From Lathyrus oleraceus (Eukaryota; Streptophyta; Magnoliopsida; Fabales; Fabaceae), in NCBI RefSeq assembly GCF_024323335.1, contig NC_066579.1:54937271-55001270 (forward strand): 64,000 nucleotides of DNA, written 5' to 3'. A program made the position numbers and the translations under genes. The notes beneath the pieces were generated by a model. It saw nothing but the letters and a program-made list of their open reading frames with translations. It made no database searches and was not told the DNA's origin. Below, piece after piece: positions 47,890 to 60,093 of the stretch (its first letter is position 1; the number at the start of each line of letters is the position of its first letter).

Positions 47890-48228
47890 TTTGTTCAGGC
47901 CGAATAATGTCTAATACATGAACTCAATCAAAGATTATCTGTGAAGTATATAATTATCATATTTAAGGTACACTTTTTTTTATCTTTACTTTATACTATA
48001 TTTATTTACAATTATATAATTGAGTAGGAAATTGGAGTGTTAATTTTTTAGATATATTCCGCTTTAGTGTATTGGAGATCAACATTTTCAAAGTCTTATT
48101 ATCGTCAATCAATACTAATTGTGGTTTCAATACGGAACGATGTTCGTTTTCAACAATTGAATACTTTTATTTCAATCTGATTCAAAGCTTTCTCAACCTA
48201 AATGATTAGAGTTTCTAAAATCGAACCT

Positions 48229-48630
48229 CTAATCCTCCGTTTTCGATCTATTTCGATAGCACATCATTCTCGATCCAAAGTCAGATCTCCGTCGTAACCA
48301 CCGTAAGATAGAAATGATAATTCCATGCGTCACACTGAAGAACTCTCCCAAATTCTCCCATCTCACACCGCCTCCATTTTTTGTCATCAGTTAGATCCGC
48401 ATGAAAATAGTGTTTGCCGAAGATCCGCTACGAGAGAATCTCGTCCAAGCAATGATTGACACTAAGACACAGGGAAAAGACAGACCGATGCTAAGATTTC
48501 AAGATCGGTAAAAGATAATTTACTCTAGCGTCATATGGAGTTCTCGTTGGTGTAACGACCACGGTAACAAATCACACGATACCAGGAACTTTTCGTAGAC
48601 GACGAAAGTTCGTGTAATGTTCTCTACAAC
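48229..48630. other. Unassigned sequence between segment B and the CACTA end
   Basis: No gene or repeat recognised. It is the native continuation of the PPR upstream region that copy A has lost. Confidence 0.5.
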
Positions 48631-49590
48631 CACTACTACAAAAACTCCCTTTTACCTCGGTTGTAAAATGAGTTTTACCTCGGCTTCACATGCGAGTTAA
48701 TGAAAAACGTCATGAAAACGTGTCACTTTCCCCTCGGTTGTAGATCCACTAAGGCGAAAATTTTATTGGTTATTGGTTCGATCACCATTAACAATATTTT
48801 TGTATTTTCAAAACTAGAAAGTGTGCGCCATATACCTCTCGTATTCTGCTATTTTCCGAGAAGAAAAATAAGTATTTACCTCAATTTGAAATAATAATCA
48901 AGGGGTGAAACTTTATTTTTGTAAATTATAATTTATCTTAAATTATAATTTGACGCGTATGTTTTTAGACATAACAAATATACAAATTTTGTGACAGAAT
49001 CAAAATATTTTATTTTATAACATAACAAATTCATATATACATGGAATACCAAATTACATTGTTTAGAAAACTAAATATATACATATCCAAAATGGTACAC
49101 TAAGAGAACTTTTATACATATTCGAAAATAAAAGCATAATGACAAAACCAAATATATGTGTAACCGAAAATCTATACACAATATTTACAACAACTAAGAA
49201 AAACTAGTGTTGTTGAGATTCATAAAAAGATAGGAAGCAATCGACCAAACGTGATCGAGTGTCATCTATATCTTCTTGTGGGAATGGTCTTGGGTCGTTA
49301 AACACCTATAATTTGAACAAAATTTAAATTAGAATAACTCAAAGACAAAACATTAAAGATTCAATCTCAACATAAACATTGTAACATAAACCTTTTACCA
49401 GCTAACAACAACAACATTAACTTAGCTACTATAAATAAATTACATGCATATGGATAAAGTCAGTACATTAACTCATGAATTATTGATGCATCCGGAGACA
49501 GTATTAAACATATGTTTTATAGCATAGTATCCACGCAAACATTTGTTGGATTCCTTCCGCATCTATAAATAATTTTCATATAGTTATTAA
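48631..49590 (+). mobile_element. CACTA (En/Spm) transposon end, truncated
   Basis: CACTACTACAAAAA at 48631 is the canonical CACTA terminal repeat. Subterminal copies of CCTCGGTTGTA follow near 48657, 48676 (as CCTCGGCTTCA) and 48732. No transposase frame is seen. The opposite end is missing, and the sequence meets the inverted PMD tail near 49600. Confidence 0.75.
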
Positions 49591-49599
49591 TACACACAA

Positions 49600-50289
49600 A
49601 ATAGAGAATTTTTTACCCAAATAACCCAATTTTTCCAAAAATATTCCCAAAATAACCCATTTTTCAGATTATTTCCCAAAATACCCCACTTTGAAGAGGA
49701 GGCGCCAGATGAATTGGCGTATGCTCTAAAACTTAGAGAGGAGACGCCAATTGGATTGGCTAGTCCACCTAGTGTTGCCAATCCAATTGGCGCCTGTGTG
49801 TTAAGTTCTAAAGGAGGCTCCAATTGGTCTGACACCTGTGTGTGTTTCGTATTTTGTTTTAAAAACATTGTACATTTTAGATAAAGTCGAAATCGGACCA
49901 ATTCATATTAATATTAATACCCGTTTACACAAAAAAGACTAATGTCGATGACCGGGATCACCTAACCAACCTCTGGTCCCACATCCCCTAGCTACCTGAA
50001 CTTGTGATCTTAACCCGCATTGATGATTCACCCCAGGTGTTTGAGTATCTAAGGGCCCATGAACATCACCACCAACTGCAAGAGATTTCCTGAGATAGTC
50101 AGACAAACCAACGTAGTCGTATGTATGCATCGAAGGGGTATCTCCATAGCTGAGTTCATGACCATGCCAGAGTAGTTGGGTTATGTTTGAGTTGTTGGAG
50201 GGCGACCAGAACGAATGAAGGGATACATTGGTGTGAATGATGCGTCGAGGAAATGTTGATGAAATTCTGGTATAGTCAGAGTTCATATG
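49600..50289 (-). pseudogene. PMD element 3' part, inverted copy
   Basis: The minus-strand frame 50286-49939 encodes a tail (GCGTRGWLGDPGHRH) of the same kind as the tail at 42731 (GCGTGGRYNRAGH). It is followed on the minus strand by GGCGCC palindromes (49690-49800) and AATAACCC repeats (49610-49690), the same tail found at 42890-43197. The core mobile domain is missing. Confidence 0.55.
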
Positions 50290-51172
50290 TTCTACACGAA
50301 GTCATGACATCTGATCCAACATTGTTACTAATACAACAAGACAATTATAAAAATTAAAACCCAGTACTCATATGCACCCAGCCACAGATGTCAAGACATC
50401 TGCTAATATACCACCATGGAAAGAAGAACATCCAGTTTTGTCCATCTAGTGCAAAGACACAGTAGAGATCAAACATAGCCCTTATGTTTATTGATCCTGC
50501 CCAGTTATCAGCATGATGTCTAAACATTGATTTGAACATCACATGTCCCAACATTACAGATGGGTGAACTGTAACAGACCAACCAGTCTATACATCAATA
50601 TCAGCAGTCAATGATGAATGTCATAACATTCTGTTTTGCATTCAGACTGCAGGCTACGTGTCAGGTCTGTTATTCCCTTCATAAACATACTAGAAACAGA
50701 CCGAGTTATAACAGACAAAATATAGTGTGCAGAAGGTAAAAACACCAATAATTGTTAACCCAGTTCGGTACAACATTACCTACTCTGGGGGCATACCAAG
50801 CCAGGAAGAAGATCCACTATTAGCAGTGTTAATTCAGAGTTAAACTCCCCCGTTTATAACTCTTCACTTAATCCCTACCCAATGCAATCTATACCTAGGA
50901 ACTCCTAGATAGAAACCTCCAGTTTCCATTCCTATAACTACAATTACAATGTAATGCTTAAACAACTTGAACATGCTTCACAGCTTCGTTCAAGAACATC
51001 ACAACTCTTGCCTACAGGCTTTGAGTTACAAATAATCTCATGCTTTCAAGCACTGAGAAACACCTGGTAACCTTCCCACAGGCTGGGAGGTTTACCTCAC
51101 ACACACCCCTAATTTTTACATTGTTTGAGGCTTACAAAACCTAGGTTACAATCTGCTATTTATAACCTAACC
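50290..51172 (-). mobile_element. Copia LTR fragment, second copy of the family
   Basis: Shares CCCAGTTCGGT, CTGGGGGCAT/CTACCAAGCCAG and ATCCACTATTAG with the LTR at 39788-41286, in the same orientation, plus a TGTCATAACATTCTG unit. Ends are not defined. It stops at the Ty3 LTR start at 51173. Confidence 0.55.
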
Positions 51173-51860
51173 TGTAACACCCTTCTAAAATACCCCAAAT
51201 ATTTAATTAAAATAACAATATATCAATCAGAGTAAAGGTGCAATTAAGGGTGTCACACAATCACTTCACACCGTTTTCCAAAATAATTGTCATGCTCTTT
51301 TATTAATTCAAAACATAAAGCATTTGCACAATACGCAGCGGATAGAAATTAACAACAACATGCAAACCATGTAACACATTACATGTAAAATTATCCAACA
51401 AGGTAAAACATCCCGTCCCGATGTTACATCTATCAGAGCATGACCCACTAAGGAACTACACTAGACTCCAAGGAATAGCGTCTACTCAATCACTGCTCGT
51501 TACCTGAAAAATAGTTGTAAGGGTGAGTTCCTCAATCGATATAATAAGCATTATAAAATATCATGAAATGTTAAGTAAATTAACACATTTCATCACCCTA
51601 ATCATAACACATATTCAGTAACGGCAATATCAACTCATAAATATCATCATCATCATACTCAACTCAACACAACCATAAAGCACACATATAATATTGGAAT
51701 ACATCCATTCATATTATACGCCATACATACATACATTATGCAATGAGACTCCATGCATGCGGTACAGACTATTCGTGAACATATAGTTCAACCTCACCGA
51801 TCAAATCCAGATACGGCTACCAAGCTCACTAGTCCCACTCATTTGAGACCTAGTGACTCA

Positions 51861-52063
51861 CTCACTAATTCCTCACCATGGGAATTAGCTACCACCCCAA
51901 GGGCTATGATATGCACGCTAATCACCTAGCATGCAAACATCTACAACAATCCACAATACTAACTCACTAATTCCTCACCATGGGAATTAGCTACCACCAT
52001 AAAGGCCACAATATGCAAGCTAAATCACTTAGTCATGCAAACATCAACAATCATCCACAATGG
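51861..52063 (+). repeat. Two-copy 102-bp tandem duplication
   Basis: CTCACTAATTCCTCACCATG starts at 51861 and again at 51963. The copies differ by scattered substitutions. Confidence 0.85.
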
Positions 52064-52347
52064 ACATATGCTCACACTCTAAGCCATAACAGTCCATTCA
52101 TAATTTCATACATGATAGATACATTCACAACATTATGCATACCATCATACATCATCAACATATTCACCACATACTCATATCATGTCATACTACATAATCA
52201 ATCACAGCATTAGCACACTCTACTAATACCTATACTACTCAAAACAACGGAAAATGATCCCTACTCTATCATACATCAGCTAAATTACATTACTCAGCTG
52301 AACAACCAAAAACTGCACAACAACAGCACAGAAAAACCACAATCCTG

Positions 52348-52529
52348 CCCATACACGTACCATCTATCTCATACGCGTATGCTACGCGTACCACTTCCCC
52401 ATACGCGTACCAGCAGAGACCAAACCACGTTCAAAACATCATCTTCCTCATCCATACGCGTATTGCCTAGTGCCATACGCGTACCAGACCATCTCATACG
52501 CATATTGCCTAGTGCCATACGCGTATGAC
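52348..52529 (+). repeat. CATACGCGTATG palindrome cluster
   Basis: About seven to eight variants of CATACGCGTATG or CATACGCGTACC (near 52349, 52370, 52381, 52400, 52453, 52472, 52497 and 52516) lie in 180 bases, each centred on ACGCGT. Two are followed by TGCCTAGTGC. The Athila element is inserted directly beside the last one. Confidence 0.8.
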
Positions 52530-52772
52530 TGATAACACGAAATTATATCGCTTTTTAAGACTTAATTCAATTAAATTATATTATCATTTACGCTAGTTTA
52601 TCTCATTTTATCAGATATTATGCAGTATTCCTCTTCTATTTATATCAGGTACCCATTTTGAAGCAAAAGTGAAAAAGGGAAGAAAAGGAGGTGTAAAAAG
52701 GAACAAAAAGGAGAGAAAAGGAACCAAAGGCCAAAGCCCAGCCCAAAGCGCACAAGTCACCAATGCTGTGCC

Positions 52773-52858
52773 TGTGACGGACGTCACAGGACGCGTGACG
52801 AGCGTCACGCGAAGTAGCCTTGTGACGGACGTCACACATGGTGTGACGAGCGTCACAC
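52773..52858 (+). promoter_or_regulatory. Four-unit TGACG/CGTCA palindrome array in U3
   Basis: Units are TGTGACGGACGTCACA (52773), CGTGACGAGCGTCACG (52794), the first again (52821), and GTGTGACGAGCGTCACAC (52841). The TGACG half-site is the core bound by plant TGA-type bZIP factors. The array lies about 140-230 bases upstream of the TATA box, where enhancers of an LTR usually are. Factor binding is inference. Confidence 0.75.
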
Positions 52859-52999
52859 CAGTCCACTAGCTTTTTGGCGCAAGTTACACTCTCAGAAGAA
52901 TGGAAGTAACGTTGAGGACTTCGTGTCCTATTCCCAAGCCATGAATTTAGCATGCTGAAGACTCGTGGAAAAGAAGAAAAAGGCAGTTAGTAGCACTAC

Positions 53000-53007
53000 T
53001 ATAAATA
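53000..53007 (+). promoter_or_regulatory. TATA box of the Athila LTR
   Basis: TATAAATA in CTACTATAAATAGCTACCCT, followed by a pyrimidine-rich leader. It matches the context of the internal TATA at 61970. Confidence 0.7.
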
Positions 53008-53668
53008 GCTACCCTAATCCCTCTCGTTGTCTCTCCTCTCTTTGCCGTTTACACACACCGAAGCTCTGCCGATTTTCTGTTCAAGCTTTTGCTTATTTTT
53101 CTTTTTCCAGCAGAATTAATATTGTTTATTTTATTTATTTCTTTTGCAAGTTTTATTTTCTTCTTCCCTTGCAAATTTACCTTTCCCGTTTTTAGCTTTT
53201 AGATATTTTTCGCATAATAGTTTCTACACCGGAAATTATTGTGCAACTTTATACCGGATTTAACCTTACGTTATATTCGAGTTTTTTTTATTTCCTTGAT
53301 TTAATTTACTGTTTAATTGAAGAATCGAAGAACAAATCCTACCGGCTTGTGGAGGAGTGTTCAAGACCATTGTATTACGCATTCAGGTTCTCTAATTGTT
53401 ATTTAATATTTAATGTTTTATTCTATTGTTTATTTACATTGCCTGCCTGAAATGAGTCTGTGTATGCATGATAATAGTTATTATTTAGTTAGCATGTCTG
53501 GCTAATTCGCCTAGGTATCGGTATGTAAAGTAAGCAGAAAAAGGGGTCGAGACTGAGTCGGTCTATTCAAACTTAAAATTAGAATCAATCTTTTTATGGT
53601 CTTAACTTACAGGTTTAATAACAAGATTTTTTACAAAAGTAAAGGACATAAAGAAGTTGAAACCAACA

Positions 53669-54010
53669 GAGCGAGAGTTTGAGGTTTTAACTGGACAGTG
53701 TAAGTTAGTCATTAAGTCTATCTCAGGGCGAGAGCAAGTTTTAGAATTAATTAAATTCTGACTTTTTTCCAAAAAGTATTTTTAAAGATTGAATGTGAGG
53801 ACGAGAGTTAAGCATTTAGATTTAATTGTATAACCTAAGTCAACAGAGCGAGAGTTTGAGATAAGGGTGTTTAAAACGGTCAGTATTTTCTTAAAAAGAG
53901 TTTCTGCAACTTTATTGTTTTCAAAATATGATTTTTGACTTAATTATAAGTGACAGCTACATTAATATAAGATCATGGTTTCTTCAACAGAGCGAGAGTT
54001 TGAGATAAAA
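53669..54010 (+). repeat. Dispersed AACAGAGCGAGAGTTTGAG repeats in the leader
   Basis: ACAGAGCGAGAGTTTGAG occurs at about 53669, 53841 and 53988, with a related GGGCGAGAGCAAGTT at 53728. It is absent elsewhere in the element. Confidence 0.7.
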
Positions 54011-54324
54011 CCTTTAACCAATAAAGTTAATCGAAACGATTTATTTTAAGACCGAGAGACCGACAAGGAATTGATTCCCTAGTTTTGACGAACTACATAC
54101 CGATATCCGTTTTATTAATATTTAATCTAGATATTAGTTTAGTTTTTAGCTTCCTTCCCCAAACAATCAACTATTATTCACCTTAGCTTTATGAAGTAAC
54201 CTTAGATAACGGTATATCGATTCATAAGTCCCTGTGGGATCGATATCTTTTAAAACTACGCGATAGAACTGTGCACTTGCAGTTTGTACCCCATTCTCGA
54301 CTCATAAAGTCGCGATCAAGTTTT

Positions 54325-54342
54325 TGGCGCCGTTGCCGGGGA
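54325..54342 (+). other. Primer-binding site, tRNA-Asp
   Basis: TGGCGCCGTTGCCGGGGA is the complement of the plant tRNA-Asp 3' end and the usual Athila primer site. Confidence 0.85.
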
Positions 54343-54429
54343 CTTTTATTCAATCGATATCGTAACTCTTCCGTTACGCTGTAGAGACTAGGTTTCTTTT
54401 TCCTTCTATTCTTTCTTTCGTTGATTTGT

Positions 54430-57400
54430 ATGCCACGCACTCGCTCTCAAGGCGAACCGCTCTATTTACGAATCAACGATATCGAACTATATCTCCGAGT
54501 CTTACGACGAATTCGGGAATATCGTGCTGAAAACAATCTCCCTCCTATAAACCTTCCTGATATCAAAAACATTTTTCCTTCTTTAACCGAGATGGCAGAA
54601 CCAGCTCGTGCTCTTAGAGATTACGCCGCTCCATCGCAAGATGAACCGCATTCAAGTATTGCTCCGCCCGCAATCGAAGCAAACAACTTTGAACTTAAAC
54701 CTTCGTTGTTGCAGGCTGTGCAACAGAACCAATTCTCTGGAAATCTTACCGAAGATCCAAACCTTCATTTATCCGTATTTGTTCAATACGCTGATACTGT
54801 TAAAGCTAATGGTGTCACTTCAGAGGCAATTCGACTTCGTCTTTTTCCTTTCTCATTAAGAGATAGCGCTAGAAGATGGCTTCAATCTCTCCCTTCCAAC
54901 TCAGTCACCACCTGGAACGAGTTGAAGAAAGTTTTTCTTGCCCGATATTTTCCACCAAGCAAAACAGCTATGTTAAGAGCCCAGATAAACGGATTTAAAC
55001 AGAAAGACAACGAGTCTCTTTTCGAAGCATGGGAAAGATACAAAGACATGATGAGACTTTGCCCACACCATGGTTTGGAAGACTGGTTAGTAATTCACAC
55101 ATTTTATAATGGTCTCTTATACAATACAAGGTTAACAATAGACGCCGCTGCAGGTGGTGCACTAATGAACAAACCTTATGCTGATGCTTACCAGCTTATC
55201 GAGAGCATGGCCCAAAACCACTATCAGTGGGGAACCGAACGAACAACAGTGGAAAAACCTCAACCGAAAACTGACATGTACGAGATAAGTAACCTTGATC
55301 ACGTTAATGCAAAAGTGGATGCTTTGGTCCAGAAGATTGAAAGTTTAAACGTATCACCTCCAACCGCCGTGGTTGCTATAACTCAGAATTGCGAGGTCTG
55401 TGGAATCCAAGGCCACACTCCTGCGGAATGTCAACTCTTGACTGGAATCCAAACAGAGCAAGTAAACTATGCTCAAGGAAGCCCCTATTCGAATACCTAT
55501 AACCCAAATTGGAAGAACCATCCAAACTTTTCATATAAGAGTAATAATGCTTTATACGCACCTGGACAGTCTCCGAATCAAACCCCATCTGTACCTCCGG
55601 GATATCAGAAACCGAATCCTAACAATAATACCCCTAGAAAATCCAACTTGGAAATCATGATGGAAAACTTTATAGCTTCCCAACAACAAACCAATAAAGA
55701 TTTCTTAAACCAGAACATATACACTGGCGAACAACTTAAACAACTAGCAAGCAAAGTAGATGCCTTGGCTACACATAACAAAATGTTAGAAACACAAATA
55801 TCTCAAGTAGCTCAACAACAAGCACCTACTGCTGCACCAACTGGTACATTCCCTGGACAACCCCAACCTAATCCGAGAAGCCAAGCTCATGCAATTATAT
55901 TAAGAAGTGGAACGGAAGTGGAAGGACCGTCTGATCCAAGGATAGAAAACCAAAACCCTAAGAAATCTACTGAGGAAAGTGAACCTAAGGAAAAGGAAGA
56001 GAGTAATAAGGATACCCTAGAAAAGAAGGAACCTTATGTACCTCCACCACCTTACAAACCACCTATACCTTACCCTCAAAGGCTTGTTAAAACCAAAGAT
56101 GTAGGCCAATTTAGAAAATTTGTCGATCTCCTTAAACAATTAAACGTTACAATTCCGTTTACCGAAGCTATTACGCAGATGCCCTCATATGCTAAATTCT
56201 TAAAAGAAATTCTTTCTAATAAAAGGAAACTTGAGGATAGCGAAACCGTTACACTCCCTGCCGAATGTAGCGCTATAATCCAAAACATGCCCCCTAAACT
56301 CAAGGATCCGGGTAGCTTCTCTATACCCTGTCACATAGGAAAATTTGTCATCGACAAAGCCTTATGCGATTTAGGAGCCGGAATTAGCGTTATGCCTTTA
56401 TCCATATGTAAGAGACTGGAAATGGGAGAATTAAGACCGACCAAAATGTCTGTGCAATTAGCAGATCGTTCCATCAAATATCCTGTAGGAATCCTTGAAA
56501 ACGTTCCCGTACGCATAGGTCAGTTTTACATTCCCACTGACTTCACAATTATGGACATTAGAGAAGATGATACTACACCTATTATACTAGGAAGACCATT
56601 CTTAGCAACTGCCGGTGCAATCATAGACGTAAAACGAGGAAGACTCACCTTCGAAGTAGGTGAAGAGAAAATTGAATTCATTCTTTCCCAATTCTTGAAA
56701 GCACCTGCAATAGAAGATACATGTTACACCATGGATATCATCGATGAATGCATAAAAGAAGCAGAGTCAGGAGAAGACAAATCATCAGACTATCTTTTAG
56801 AAGACAAATCTAAACAATGCTTAGCAATAACACCGGACCCTACGCAGTGTCTTAACAAACCAACCCCTGATTTGAAAACACTTCCCAAAAATCTGAGATA
56901 TGAATTCCTAGACTTAGAACTTGAACGACCTGTGATAGTCAATGCAGATCTAGGAAGACTCGAAACAGAAAAACTCCTACATATCTTAAGAAAATATCCA
57001 ACCGCACTAGGATACCACATAACCGATCTTAAAGGAATAAGCCCTTCTATTTGTATGCACCACATCATGTTAGAAGAAGACGGTAAAACCTCTAGGGAAC
57101 ACCAGAGAAGACTAAATCCGATCCTAAGTGAGGTAGTAAAGAAAGAAATAACCAAGTTATTGGAAGCAGGTATTATATATCCTATATCTGATAGCAAATG
57201 GGTCAGTCCTGTACACGTTGTACCAAAGAAAGGAGGCATAACCGTTATTGAAAACGAAAAAGGAGAAACTATAACTAAACGAATCGAATCGGGATGGAGA
57301 ATGTGCATTGATTATAGGAAACTAAACAAAGCAACCCGAAAAGATCATTTCCCTTTACCATTCATTGACCAAATGTTAGAACGATTGGCTAAACATTCAC

Positions 57401-59823
57401 ATTTCTGTTATTTAGACGGTTATTCAGGCTTCTTTCAAATACCAATTCACCCTGATGACCAAGAAAAGACAACATTCACATGCCCTTTTGGTACCTTCGC
57501 TTATAGACGAATGCCGTTTGGTCTGTGTAATGCCCCTGCAACTTTTCAAAGATGCATGATGGCAATTTTCGCCGACTTTCTCGAAAACATCATGGAAGTA
57601 TTTATGGATGATTTTTCTGTATACGGACAAAGTTTCGAAGAATGCCTTGAAAACCTGGAAAGAGTTCTTGAGCGATGTGTAAAAGTAAACTTAGTACTTA
57701 ATTGGGAAAAGTGCCACTTTATGGTACAAGAAGGAATTGTTTTAGGACACATCATCTCGAACAGAGGAATTGAAGTAGACAAAGCCAAAATAGAGGTAAT
57801 CGAAAATCTTCAACCCCCAAGAACCGTGAGAGAAGTACGAAGCTTTTTAGGACACGCCGGTTTTTACCGACGATTCATCAAAGACTTCTCTAAGATAACT
57901 AAACCCTTAACCGGACTATTGATGAAAGATGCTGAATTCATATTCGACGATAACTGTTTAAAAGCATTTCAAACTCTTAAACAAGCATTGATCTCCGCAC
58001 CCATTATGCAGACACCAGACTGGAATGAACCATTCGAGATAATGTGCGATGCCAGTGATTATGCTGTAGGTGCTGTTCTAGGACAAAGAAAGGATAAAAA
58101 GCTTCATGTTATATATTACGCTAGCAGAACCCTGGATGAAGCACAGATGAATTATGCCACAACCGAGAAAGAACTCCTAGCAGTGGTATTTGCACTAGAT
58201 AAATTTCGTTCTTACTTGGTAGGAGCCAAAATAATAGTTTACACTGATCACGCTGCTATCAGGTACCTTCTAACAAAAAAGGATGCTAAACCTAGACTCC
58301 TAAGATGGATCTTGTTACTACAAGAATTCGACTTAGAAATCAAGGACAAGAAAGGAACTGAAAACGTAGTAGCAGACCACCTCTCTAGACTTGAGAACCT
58401 TGAACCAGAAAGAACATCCATTAATGATGATTTCTCGTATGACAAACTCATAGCTACTTTGGAAGAGAACAACTCCGACATGCAAGTAGAAACCACCTTA
58501 GCTATATCTGTCATACCATGGTACGCTGATCTAGTCAATTATTTAGCTGCCGGAATAGTTCCACCTACTTTATCTTACCAGCAGAAGAAAAGATTCTTCC
58601 ACGACATAAAACACTATTACTGGGATGATCCCTTACTTTTCAAAAGAGGCCCCGATGGTATTTTCCGTCGATGTATACCCGAAGAAGAGGTAGAAAACAT
58701 AATCCAACACTGTCACTCTGCGCCTTATGGTGGACACACAAGTACATCCAAGACCTGCTCTAAAATCCTACAAGCTGGCTTTTATTGGCCAACTATATGG
58801 AAGGACGTACATGCGGCTATTAAGGAGTGTGACAGATGTCAACGCACGGGAAACATATCTAGACGTGACGAGATGCCACAAAAAGGTATTTTGGAAGTAG
58901 AGATTTTTGACGTGTGGGGGATAGACTTCATGGGACCATTTCCACCCTCCTTCGGTAACAAATACATACTCGTGGCGGTTGACTACGTATCAAAGTGGAT
59001 CGAAGCTATAGCTTCTCCAACTAATGACACCCGAGTAGTAACTAGACTCTTTAAAAATATAATATTTCGGAGATTTGGCATCCCAAGGATAGTAGTCAGT
59101 GATGGTGGATCGCACTTTATATCCAAGGTACTCGAAAAACTACTACTTAAATATGGAGTGAGACATAGGATAGCAACACCTTACCACCCTCAAACCAGTG
59201 GACAAGTGGAAGTATCTAACAGAGAAATCAATCAAATACTAGAGAAAACGGTCGCCACTTCAAGGAAAGATTGGTCATTGAAACTACCAGAAGCTTTATG
59301 GGCATACCGAACTGCTTATAAAACTCCCATAGGGACGACCCCATTTAAGCTCATTTATGGAAAATCCTGTCACCTCCCGGTAGAATTAGAACATAAAGCC
59401 TATTGGGCTATTAGAAATTTAAATCTGAATTACAAAGCCGCCGGTGAAAAGAGAATCCTTGACATAAACGAATTAGAGGAACTCAGAAGAGACGCCTATG
59501 AAAATGCCAAAATCTATAAAGAAAGAACAAAACAATGGCATGACAAGCGTATATCAAGGAAAATCTTCAAGCAAGGCGACACAGTACTTTTATTTAACTC
59601 CAGACTAAAATTATTCCCAGGAAAACTACGATCCAGATGGTCAGGACCTTTCCATATCACTAAAATCTTTCCCAGTGGAGCGGTAGAAATAAAAGGACAA
59701 TCTACAGAACCGTTCACCGTAAACGGGCAACGTCTGAAACATTATCACTATGCGGAAACCAACGAAGATTCGCAAATTCTACACTTAGACGAAACGCCCC
59801 CAGGACTCATAGACTATATTTAA
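54430..59823 (+). CDS. gag-pol: Athila Gag-Pol polyprotein, uninterrupted
   Basis: From ATG at 54430, 1797 residues without a stop or frameshift. The Gag core lies at about 70-270 ([10 protein letters not shown], then [13 protein letters not shown]). A zinc knuckle [14 protein letters not shown] is at 321-334. A Gln/Pro-rich linker follows. The aspartic protease is at about 630-720 with DLGA at 647. Reverse transcriptase lies at about 900-1100 with FMDD at 1058-1061. RNase H follows, with an Asp at 1207 (CDASD). Integrase has His1427/1436 and Cys1467/1470, and a D1499, D1558, E1594 triad with 35 residues between the last two. No chromodomain is seen. It copies the element through RNA and integrates it. 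All key catalytic residues are present, so it may be active or recently active. Confidence 0.95.
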   Translation: MPRTRSQGEPLYLRINDIELYLRVLRRIREYRAENNLPPINLPDIKNIFPSLTEMAEPARALRDYAAPSQDEPHSSIAPPAIEANNFELKPSLLQAVQQNQFSGNLTEDPNLHLSVFVQYADTVKANGVTSEAIRLRLFPFSLRDSARRWLQSLPSNSVTTWNELKKVFLARYFPPSKTAMLRAQINGFKQKDNESLFEAWERYKDMMRLCPHHGLEDWLVIHTFYNGLLYNTRLTIDAAAGGALMNKPYADAYQLIESMAQNHYQWGTERTTVEKPQPKTDMYEISNLDHVNAKVDALVQKIESLNVSPPTAVVAITQNCEVCGIQGHTPAECQLLTGIQTEQVNYAQGSPYSNTYNPNWKNHPNFSYKSNNALYAPGQSPNQTPSVPPGYQKPNPNNNTPRKSNLEIMMENFIASQQQTNKDFLNQNIYTGEQLKQLASKVDALATHNKMLETQISQVAQQQAPTAAPTGTFPGQPQPNPRSQAHAIILRSGTEVEGPSDPRIENQNPKKSTEESEPKEKEESNKDTLEKKEPYVPPPPYKPPIPYPQRLVKTKDVGQFRKFVDLLKQLNVTIPFTEAITQMPSYAKFLKEILSNKRKLEDSETVTLPAECSAIIQNMPPKLKDPGSFSIPCHIGKFVIDKALCDLGAGISVMPLSICKRLEMGELRPTKMSVQLADRSIKYPVGILENVPVRIGQFYIPTDFTIMDIREDDTTPIILGRPFLATAGAIIDVKRGRLTFEVGEEKIEFILSQFLKAPAIEDTCYTMDIIDECIKEAESGEDKSSDYLLEDKSKQCLAITPDPTQCLNKPTPDLKTLPKNLRYEFLDLELERPVIVNADLGRLETEKLLHILRKYPTALGYHITDLKGISPSICMHHIMLEEDGKTSREHQRRLNPILSEVVKKEITKLLEAGIIYPISDSKWVSPVHVVPKKGGITVIENEKGETITKRIESGWRMCIDYRKLNKATRKDHFPLPFIDQMLERLAKHSHFCYLDGYSGFFQIPIHPDDQEKTTFTCPFGTFAYRRMPFGLCNAPATFQRCMMAIFADFLENIMEVFMDDFSVYGQSFEECLENLERVLERCVKVNLVLNWEKCHFMVQEGIVLGHIISNRGIEVDKAKIEVIENLQPPRTVREVRSFLGHAGFYRRFIKDFSKITKPLTGLLMKDAEFIFDDNCLKAFQTLKQALISAPIMQTPDWNEPFEIMCDASDYAVGAVLGQRKDKKLHVIYYASRTLDEAQMNYATTEKELLAVVFALDKFRSYLVGAKIIVYTDHAAIRYLLTKKDAKPRLLRWILLLQEFDLEIKDKKGTENVVADHLSRLENLEPERTSINDDFSYDKLIATLEENNSDMQVETTLAISVIPWYADLVNYLAAGIVPPTLSYQQKKRFFHDIKHYYWDDPLLFKRGPDGIFRRCIPEEEVENIIQHCHSAPYGGHTSTSKTCSKILQAGFYWPTIWKDVHAAIKECDRCQRTGNISRRDEMPQKGILEVEIFDVWGIDFMGPFPPSFGNKYILVAVDYVSKWIEAIASPTNDTRVVTRLFKNIIFRRFGIPRIVVSDGGSHFISKVLEKLLLKYGVRHRIATPYHPQTSGQVEVSNREINQILEKTVATSRKDWSLKLPEALWAYRTAYKTPIGTTPFKLIYGKSCHLPVELEHKAYWAIRNLNLNYKAAGEKRILDINELEELRRDAYENAKIYKERTKQWHDKRISRKIFKQGDTVLLFNSRLKLFPGKLRSRWSGPFHITKIFPSGAVEIKGQSTEPFTVNGQRLKHYHYAETNEDSQILHLDETPPGLIDYI

Positions 59824-60093
59824 CAGTTTCTTTGTCGAGCTTGCGACATTTAAACAAAGCGCTTAGTGGGAGACAACCCACAAATTACTCTGTTATTTTA
59901 TTATTCTATTATTATTATCATTTCTCTATTTTTCTCTTAATTATTCTTTTAATTTCTATTTAGTATTCATTATTGATTTATTCAAAAAGAAAAAAAAATA
60001 TATCCATATAATAATAATTCTTTTCTTCTTTCGGCATTTGGCCAAATCCTGACTTAAACTCATGTTTTCTTTTCTCTAGTTAACACTAACCAG
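59824..60093 (+). other. Gap between pol and ORF2, with conserved post-pol block
   Basis: AAAGCGCTTAGTGGGAGACA (from 59858), continuing ACCCAC, resembles a block often found just after pol in plant Athila-type elements. TTTTCTCTAG (60071-60080) and CTAACCAG (60086-60093) before the ORF2 ATG could serve as splice acceptors for a subgenomic RNA. No TGACG array or strong TATA box is seen here, unlike before ORF3. Confidence 0.5.

Larger units (their letters stand above)
43198..48228. repeat. Segmental duplication, copy B
   Basis: Aligns with 34672-39088 from AATTCCTCTCTAGCAATTGC at 43198 to AAAATCGAACCT at about 48228. It has about 520 bases more than copy A at 45600-46180, before the PPR stop codon, and is the less rearranged copy. 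Confidence 0.95.
51173..52529 (+). mobile_element. Ty3-type LTR, cut by the Athila insertion
   Basis: It starts TGTAACACCCTTCTAAAATA at 51173 and runs to the Athila start at 52530. It contains a 102-bp tandem duplication (51861-52063) and, in its last 185 bases, a cluster of CATACGCGTATG-type palindromes. No gene is seen. The rest of the LTR should follow the Athila element beyond the window. Confidence 0.55.
52530..54318 (+). mobile_element. 5' LTR of an Athila element, about 1.79 kb
   Basis: It starts TGATAACACGAAATTATATC and ends CATAAAGTCGCGATCA, with a few bases before the tRNA-Asp primer site. It has a four-unit palindrome array (52773-52858), a TATA box (53000) and a leader. Four AACAGAGCGAGAGTTTGAG-type repeats lie at 53669-54005. 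The 3' LTR is outside the window, so LTR-LTR age cannot be read. Confidence 0.85.
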
